A stretch of 62,844 nt of DNA, taken from positions 1 through 62,844 of the forward strand of contig JAJPKN010000062.1 in assembly GCA_021323695.1 (NCBI GenBank), written 5' to 3'. Shown here piece after piece: positions 58,582-62,844 of this stretch (positions within the stretch are counted from its first letter, which is position 1; every line of letters begins with the position of its first letter). The stretch is from Actinomycetota bacterium. GTDB lineage: Bacteria; Actinomycetota; Acidimicrobiia; Acidimicrobiales; Palsa-688. A program made the position numbers and the translations under genes. Under the pieces are notes generated by a model. The model was not told the origin of the DNA, searched no databases, and saw only the letters and a program-made list of their open reading frames with translations.

Positions 58582-58866
58582 ATGCCGAAGAAGTTCCCAC
58601 CCGAGTTCAAGCGTGACGTCGTCGCGGTCGCCCGTCGTCGGACGGTCCCCCTCGACGAGGTGGCAGCCGATTTCGACGTCGCCGAGTCCACGCTGCGGCG
58701 CTGGATGCGCCAGGCCGACATCGACGACGGGCGGAAGGACGGTCTGACGAGCGCGGAGCAGTCCGAGATCGTCCAGCTTCGCCGGGACAAGCGACGCCTC
58801 GAGCAGGAGAACGAGATCCTCCGGCGTGCCGCCGCCTACTTCGCCAAGGACGCCCTCCCAAAATGA
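58582..58866 (+). CDS. IS3 transposase OrfA
   Basis: 94 residues: helix-turn-helix DNA-binding region (FPPEFKRDVVAVARR, VAADFDVAESTLRRWMRQAD) and a leucine-zipper-like helix (EIVQLRRDKRRLEQENEILR). It ends CCA AAA TGA. OrfB begins in the -1 frame at the ATG inside this end, so C CCA AAA is a possible -1 slippage site for making OrfAB. Confidence 0.92.
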   Translation: MPKKFPPEFKRDVVAVARRRTVPLDEVAADFDVAESTLRRWMRQADIDDGRKDGLTSAEQSEIVQLRRDKRRLEQENEILRRAAAYFAKDALPK

Positions 58867-59738
58867 AGTTCCCGCTGGTCCGAGAGCTGGCCGCCGAGGG
58901 CTTCCCGGTGCGGCTGACCTGCGGGGTGCTCGGCTTCTCTGCCGCCGCCTACTACAAGTGGCTGGCCAACCCCTGCAGCGACCGGGACTGGACCGACGCC
59001 CACCTGGTGAACGAGCTCCACGACCTCCACCGGGACGACCCGCCCTTCGGCTACCGCTTCCTCGCCGATGAGTTGAAGGACCGAGGCCATGCCGTCGGCG
59101 AGAACCGGGTGCAGCGGCTGTGTCGGGAGCACCAGCTGTGGTCGACCACAACCAAGAAGGGCAGGAAGGTCGCCGGAAAGACCCCCGGACCTCCGGTCGC
59201 CGACGACCTCGTCCGCCGCGACTTCACAGCCCCCGCACCCAATCGGCTGTGGCTCACCGACCTGACCGAGCACCCGACGGCCGAGGGCAAGCTCTATGTG
59301 GCCAGCCTGAAGGACGTTTTCTCCAACCGGATCGTGGGCTATGCCGTCGGACCGCAGATGACGGCCGACCTGGCGTGTGCGGCCCTCCGGATGGCCATCG
59401 CACGCAGGGAGCCGAAGGGCACCACAATCGTCCACGCCGACCGGGGAGGCCAGTTCCGCTCACGGGCCTTCCAGGCGGTCTTGAAGGCCAACGGGCTCAC
59501 GCTGTCGATGGGTCGGGTGGCGTGCGCTGCAGACAACGCGGCCATGGAGTCGTTCCACTCGCTGCTGCAGAAGAACGTGCTCGACCAGCGGCGGACCTGG
59601 GCGACCCGCTCCGAGCTCCGCTACGAGATCGTGACCTGGATCGAGCGCACCTACAACCGCCGCCGCCGGCAGCGTCGGCTCGGCAAGCTCACCCCGGTCG
59701 AGTTCGAGCTGGCCTTCGCCGCCTCTCAGGCGGCATGA
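58863..59738 (+). CDS. IS3 transposase OrfB (DDE integrase core)
   Basis: 291 residues. The N-terminal HTH_21-like region (VNELHDLHRDDPPFGYRFLA) precedes the rve catalytic core. The DDE residues lie in LWLTDLTEHPT (D), TTIVHADRGGQFRSRAF (D) and ADNAAMESFHSLLQ (E). The C-terminal RRRRQRRLGKLTPVEFEL is typical of IS3-family transposases. Apparently intact. Confidence 0.94.
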   Translation: MKFPLVRELAAEGFPVRLTCGVLGFSAAAYYKWLANPCSDRDWTDAHLVNELHDLHRDDPPFGYRFLADELKDRGHAVGENRVQRLCREHQLWSTTTKKGRKVAGKTPGPPVADDLVRRDFTAPAPNRLWLTDLTEHPTAEGKLYVASLKDVFSNRIVGYAVGPQMTADLACAALRMAIARREPKGTTIVHADRGGQFRSRAFQAVLKANGLTLSMGRVACAADNAAMESFHSLLQKNVLDQRRTWATRSELRYEIVTWIERTYNRRRRQRRLGKLTPVEFELAFAASQAA

Positions 59739-59777
59739 TCACCCAAAACCAGTGTCAACCGAACTAGGGGCAGACCC

Positions 59778-60010
59778 AACCGTGCCTCGTCATGTACGGA
59801 GCAGGGGCGTCATTGTCGGCCCCAACGCACGCGCCCTCGGTTTCCGCAGTGCTCGAAACGACGTTGGACATCGTGGAGAGAGCCGCCCGGGTCTCCGATG
59901 ATGCGCCGCGCACACCTCAGGGCGGTTATGACTGGAGCACCTGGTCGCAGGTCACCGAGATGTCGATCGCTGAGGCCCTCGACTTCCGGTCGTCTAGGAG
60001 GCTGGTGTGA
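59778..60010 (+). pseudogene. 3' part of the small gene interrupted by the IS3 element
   Basis: Continuation of the frame begun at 58450: (Q)PCLVMYGAGASLSAPTHAP, then VLETTLDIVERAARVSDDAP, GGYDWSTWSQVTEMSIAEAL and DFRSSRRLV. No family is recognised. The stop at 60010 overlaps a GTG that starts the next frame (GTGTGA), suggesting a two-gene operon such as an antitoxin-toxin pair. That idea is only contextual. Confidence 0.55.
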
Positions 60011-60162
60011 AGCGCGTGCCTGACGCGCCTGAGGTGGACGGAGTCATCGATCGCTCCCTGGCGCTGCGCTGGGTCGGCGGGGCAGGCGAGGAACCGGTGA
60101 AGGCTCTCTCCTCGTGCCAAGGACCAGGATTTCGGACCGAACGAGGTCTGGAGCTGCCCATC
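60007..60162 (+). pseudogene. Truncated gene start cut by the IS1182 element
   Basis: GTG at 60007 overlaps the previous stop and opens a frame beginning MKRVPDAPEVDGVIDRSLAL and RWVGGAGEEPVKALSSCQG. From about 60163 the same frame lies antisense to the IS1182 transposase and is no longer meaningful. The exact end of the native sequence is unknown because the element end could not be placed. Confidence 0.4.
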
Positions 60163-61743
60163 TCATGGCACCGACCAGCCTGTTGGCGTGGAACTCAGCC
60201 CGAGCACGGCAAGGCGCGCCAGGTTCTGCGCCGCGGCGAGCAGCGCGAAGTCGGCAGCGACGCGCGCCCTGCCACGCATGCGCGCCCGTCTTCCTCCGTG
60301 ACGACGGCGCGTCAAGTGGGCGAGCTTTCGCTCGACTTTCGGTCGTGTCGCCCGGTAGTCCTCTTGCCAGGCGGGGTCGCGCTGACGGGCTCGCGCTGCG
60401 GCGAGGGCGGCCTCGTGGCGGTTGACGTTCACGACCCGTCCAGAAGCAGAGCTCGTGCAGTGCTCGCGAAGCGGGCAGTCGCTGCAGGCCGAGCCGAAGC
60501 GGGCGACGCCCGATCCGTCGCCTTGGCGGCGGATCTCCACCGTCACGCCCGCCGGGCAGGTGACGGTGTCGGCCTCGAGGTCGACCTCGAAGCGGTCCTT
60601 GGCAAAGCGCCCCGAAGGAGCGACGGGGTCCTGGGTCTTCAGGCGGTCGGTGACGCCGGCCTCCTCGAGCAGGCTGTGCAGCTCGCCGGTGCCATAGGCC
60701 TTGTCGCCGTAGACGACCGGGCGCTCCTGCTCGATCTCCTCGTCGACCTCGGCCACGTCGGCGAGCAGCTCGCTTGCCTGGGAAGCGTCGCCGAGGTTGC
60801 CCGGGCTGACGGCTGTCGCGGTGATGAGCTCGGCGTCGGGGTCGATCGCAACGTGGCCCTTGTAGCCGTCGAAGCCGTGCGCCGAGGTCTTGTGGCCGTG
60901 GCGGGTCTCGGGGTCGACCGTGGAGATCACCCGGTCGAAGGCGACCTTGTGGGCGATCGCAAAGACGCCGTCCTCGCGTACTTCGAGGTCCTGGCCGAGC
61001 ACGGTCAAGAGCAGGCACGCCGCCTCGTGCACCGCCGGCGAGAGCTCGCGGCCCGAGAGCGCCAGCACCATCGCGAAGCCATCGGTCGCCCGGCTGTCGA
61101 TGAGCTCGGTGCGGGCCTGCTCGTCCTCCCAGTCGATCTGGGGCTTGGCCGCGCTCGTGTAGTCGTCGCCGCTTGTGATCACGCCCCGCAGCTCGGCACA
61201 GAGCTCGTCGCCGGCCACCTTCAACAGCCCCCGGATCGCCGAGCGGATCAGCGTGATCGTGTCCATCGTCGCCACCGCGTCATAAAGCGGTGTCGAGTCG
61301 ATCACCCGGCGCCGCCCGATCAGGCCGGCCTGCTTGGCGGCCGAGAGCGCGACCTCGAAGATCCGGTTCGGACGCTTCGAACGCCGCAGGCGCTCTCGCA
61401 TGTCGACGAGCACGGTGTGCGCAAAGCTCGTCCAGGTGGCGCCGTCGTAGCCGCCGACGCCACAGGCATAGCGCCAGCGGTTGTCGAAGGTGTAGCGCTC
61501 GACCGCCTCCCGGTCCGACAAGCCCTCGAGGCGCTGCAGCGCCATCACCACCGCGACGACCGAGGGCGGCACCGAGCGCCGTCCCCTCTCGTCGAACAGG
61601 TCGGCGAAGTCCTCGTCAGGGAACAGGGCGTCGCGCTCGCGGTGGAAGAAGGCGTAGATCGAAGACTTGTCGAGGGCCTCGTCCAAGAAGCGGTCGACGT
61701 CGTCGAGGAGGTTGCCCTGCCGATCAGCCATGCCGAGGGACAT
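60163..61743 (-). CDS. IS1182-family transposase
   Basis: 526 residues from the ATG at 61743, which has GGGAG six bases upstream; the frame is open further to 61809. RRSVPPSVVAVVMALQRLEG is the N-terminal DUF772 region. The DDE core contains RRRVIDSTPLYDAVATMDT, HKTSAHGFDGYKGHVAIDPD and VVYGDKAYGTGELHSLLEE. A Cys-rich segment (FGSACSDCPLREHCTSS) and an Arg-rich C-terminus follow, as usual for the family. The element ends (inverted repeats) were not identified. Confidence 0.9.
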   Translation of the reverse strand: MSLGMADRQGNLLDDVDRFLDEALDKSSIYAFFHRERDALFPDEDFADLFDERGRRSVPPSVVAVVMALQRLEGLSDREAVERYTFDNRWRYACGVGGYDGATWTSFAHTVLVDMRERLRRSKRPNRIFEVALSAAKQAGLIGRRRVIDSTPLYDAVATMDTITLIRSAIRGLLKVAGDELCAELRGVITSGDDYTSAAKPQIDWEDEQARTELIDSRATDGFAMVLALSGRELSPAVHEAACLLLTVLGQDLEVREDGVFAIAHKVAFDRVISTVDPETRHGHKTSAHGFDGYKGHVAIDPDAELITATAVSPGNLGDASQASELLADVAEVDEEIEQERPVVYGDKAYGTGELHSLLEEAGVTDRLKTQDPVAPSGRFAKDRFEVDLEADTVTCPAGVTVEIRRQGDGSGVARFGSACSDCPLREHCTSSASGRVVNVNRHEAALAAARARQRDPAWQEDYRATRPKVERKLAHLTRRRHGGRRARMRGRARVAADFALLAAAQNLARLAVLGLSSTPTGWSVP

Positions 61744-61758
61744 CGGTCGCTCCCGGTC

Positions 61759-61782
61759 GAGAATTACGGACGTGTAATTCTC
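61759..61782. repeat. 24-bp perfect dyad near the IS1182 transposase start
   Basis: GAGAATTAC-GGACGT-GTAATTCTC: two perfect 9-base arms around a 6-base centre, 16 bases upstream of the chosen transposase start. It could be an operator limiting transposase expression or part of a subterminal binding site. Confidence 0.75.
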
Positions 61783-61928
61783 CCTCATGGCGACCCCGAT
61801 CGCGAGCATTCACGCCCGCAAAAGACACCAGCCACCTAGCCCGAACTTACGGCTTGGCGGCCCCCTGAAACGTGCTCCAGCCAGGAGGGACGGCCAGCTC
61901 GCCGCCGGGCAATGTAGCCACTAAAGCA

Positions 61929-61957
61929 TTGACCGTAGAATGACAGCTGTGTAAGCT
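61929..61957 (+). promoter_or_regulatory. Promoter of the IS1634-type transposase
   Basis: TTGACC (61929-61934), 17-base spacer, TAAGCT (61952-61957). The -10 ends six bases before the ATG, so the transcript is probably leaderless. Confidence 0.6.
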
Positions 61958-61963
61958 ATCGCT

Positions 61964-62844
61964 ATGCCCAGGCGGCACGGCGGTGCGATGCACATCTCGA
62001 CCACGCGTCGCCACTACATCGGGGCCGATGGAGTCGAGCGCCACTACGAGACCCACCTCTTGCGCCGTTCGGTCCGGGTCGGAAAGACGGTGCGCAACGA
62101 GACGCTCGCCAACCTGTCGCACCTGCCGGCCGAGCTCATCGAGGCGCTGCGGGCCGGGTTGGCGGGCAAGACGCTCCTCGTCGCTGGTGAGGACCTCGAG
62201 CTGGTGCGCTCGCGCCCCCACGGCCACCTCGCCGCCGTGGCCTGCCAGGCCAAGGTCCTGGGATTGAAAGACCTCCTCGGCCCGCCCTGCAAAGAACGCG
62301 ACATCGCCTACGCGCTGGTGCTCGCTCGGGTGGTGCACCCGAAGCCGAAACTGGCGACGGTCACCTGGTGGCACGACACGACCCTCGTCGAGGACCTGGG
62401 GCTCGAGGACGTGGGCACCGACGAGGTGTACGCGGCGATGGACTGGCTTCTGAGCCGTCAAGACGCCATCGAGGCAACCTTGGCCCGACGTCATCTTGCA
62501 CCCGAGGTGGACCCGACGGGGCGCGCCTACTTCGATCTGTCCTCTTCATGGCTGGAGGGGCGGTGCTGCCCATTGGCCGCCTTCGGGTACTCGCGCGACG
62601 GCAAGCGCAACAAGGCCCAGATCGAGTACGGGCTTCTCGCCGCTCGAGACGGCACGCCCGTCGCCATCCGGGTCTTCCCCGGCAACACCGCCGATCCGGC
62701 CGCGTTCAAAGACATCGTCGAGGTGGTGCGCGACCGGTTTGGGCTCGCGCATCTCGTGATGGTCGGCGACCGGGGGATGATCACCTCGGCGCGCATCGAG
62801 GCCCTGAAGGAGGTGGGGGGCCTCGGCTGGCTGACGGCGCTGCG
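61964..62844 (+). CDS. IS1634-family (IS4-like) transposase, partial
   Basis: Open from ATG at 61964 to the window end (293 codons seen of about 550). It begins MPRRHGGAMHISTTRRHYIG. The first DDE aspartate is in AYFDLSSSWLEG and the second in LVMVGDRGMITSARIEALKE. YSRDGKRNKAQIEYGLLAAR and IRVFPGNTADPAAFKDIV are typical of IS1634/IS4 transposases. The C-terminal Glu lies beyond the window. Confidence 0.88.
   Translation, partial: MPRRHGGAMHISTTRRHYIGADGVERHYETHLLRRSVRVGKTVRNETLANLSHLPAELIEALRAGLAGKTLLVAGEDLELVRSRPHGHLAAVACQAKVLGLKDLLGPPCKERDIAYALVLARVVHPKPKLATVTWWHDTTLVEDLGLEDVGTDEVYAAMDWLLSRQDAIEATLARRHLAPEVDPTGRAYFDLSSSWLEGRCCPLAAFGYSRDGKRNKAQIEYGLLAARDGTPVAIRVFPGNTADPAAFKDIVEVVRDRFGLAHLVMVGDRGMITSARIEALKEVGGLGWLTAL

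Larger units (their letters stand above)
58517..59777 (+). mobile_element. IS3-family insertion sequence
   Basis: 1261 bp bounded by imperfect inverted repeats of 25 bases. The left end is GGGTCTGCCCCCGGTCTGG... (58517-58541); the right end (59753-59777) reads GGGTCTGCCCCTAGTTCGG... on the other strand. The ends agree at about 20 of 25 positions. It encodes two overlapping frames, orfA and orfB. Flanking trinucleotides are ATC and AAC, so no perfect target duplication is seen. Confidence 0.88.

Noticed and set aside
60007..61839. 610-codon plus-strand open frame across the IS cluster
   Set aside because: Beyond about 60160 it is antisense to a clear IS1182 transposase, and its residue content (Val/Asp/Ala/Gly with no domain) is that of a shadow frame. 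Only the first 50 codons were kept as a truncated gene.
53996..62844. Prophage or integrative element with integrase
   Set aside because: No integrase, excisionase, structural phage gene or second attachment repeat was found; only transposases are present.

Overview
The window is high-GC DNA (coding regions mostly around two thirds G+C) from what looks like an actinobacterium. Support comes from two WhiB-type Fe-S regulators, a DUF2510 protein, a UPF0182 giant membrane protein, a class E sortase, a SenX3/RegX3-like pair beside ppk, a long LeuA with a leucine leader peptide, and a DivIVA protein. Acidimicrobiia or a relative is my inference; no rRNA is present to prove it. A recurring feature is a TANNNT hexamer ending 5-9 nt before an ATG or GTG with no Shine-Dalgarno sequence, seen at about 18 genes. 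This points to widespread leaderless transcription.

Layout. 1-2.9 kb: a discoidin-like secreted protein cut by the window edge, an IS110 transposase remnant, methylglyoxal synthase and a YbaK-type deacylase. 3-8.3 kb: a complete liv branched-chain amino-acid ABC transporter operon. 8.3-12 kb (minus strand): glucuronate isomerase and an unusual lone cytochrome b. 12-18.2 kb: DedA, then a purine/one-carbon run (purN, purH, folD, metF) and icd. 18.3-22 kb (minus): a GH2 glycosidase operon. 22-28 kb: MoxR ATPase plus VWA protein, a TrkA pair, whiB, tatA and glutamate formimidoyltransferase. 28.5-31 kb: a second whiB and leuA behind a transcription attenuator. 31-38 kb: a phosphate-related block (ppk1, Nudix, SixA-like phosphatase, sensor kinase, response regulator) with a sortase embedded in it. 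38-53.8 kb: MFS permease, DUF2342 protein, epimerase, degenerate HtrA-like protein, moaE, mreB, HEAT protein, a YlbL-type PDZ-Lon protease, a DivIVA protein with a phage-head-like C-terminus, and UPF0182.

At 53.9 kb an initiator tRNA gene marks a boundary. Beyond it the gene content becomes accessory: an XRE/ImmA pair; a divergent tightly packed operon encoding a ubiquitin-like protein, a cysteine-free E2-fold-like protein, a JAB peptidase-E1 fusion, a 21-codon micro-ORF and a GIY-YIG domain protein; then an insertion-sequence cluster (IS3, IS1182 and IS1634 families) that has interrupted at least one small gene and probably truncated its neighbour.

The most notable system is this bacterial ubiquitin-like operon (55757-58348) with its own divergent regulator/protease pair. 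Second is the DivIVA protein ending in a CxxC...HPxCRC module like that of phage minor head proteins.
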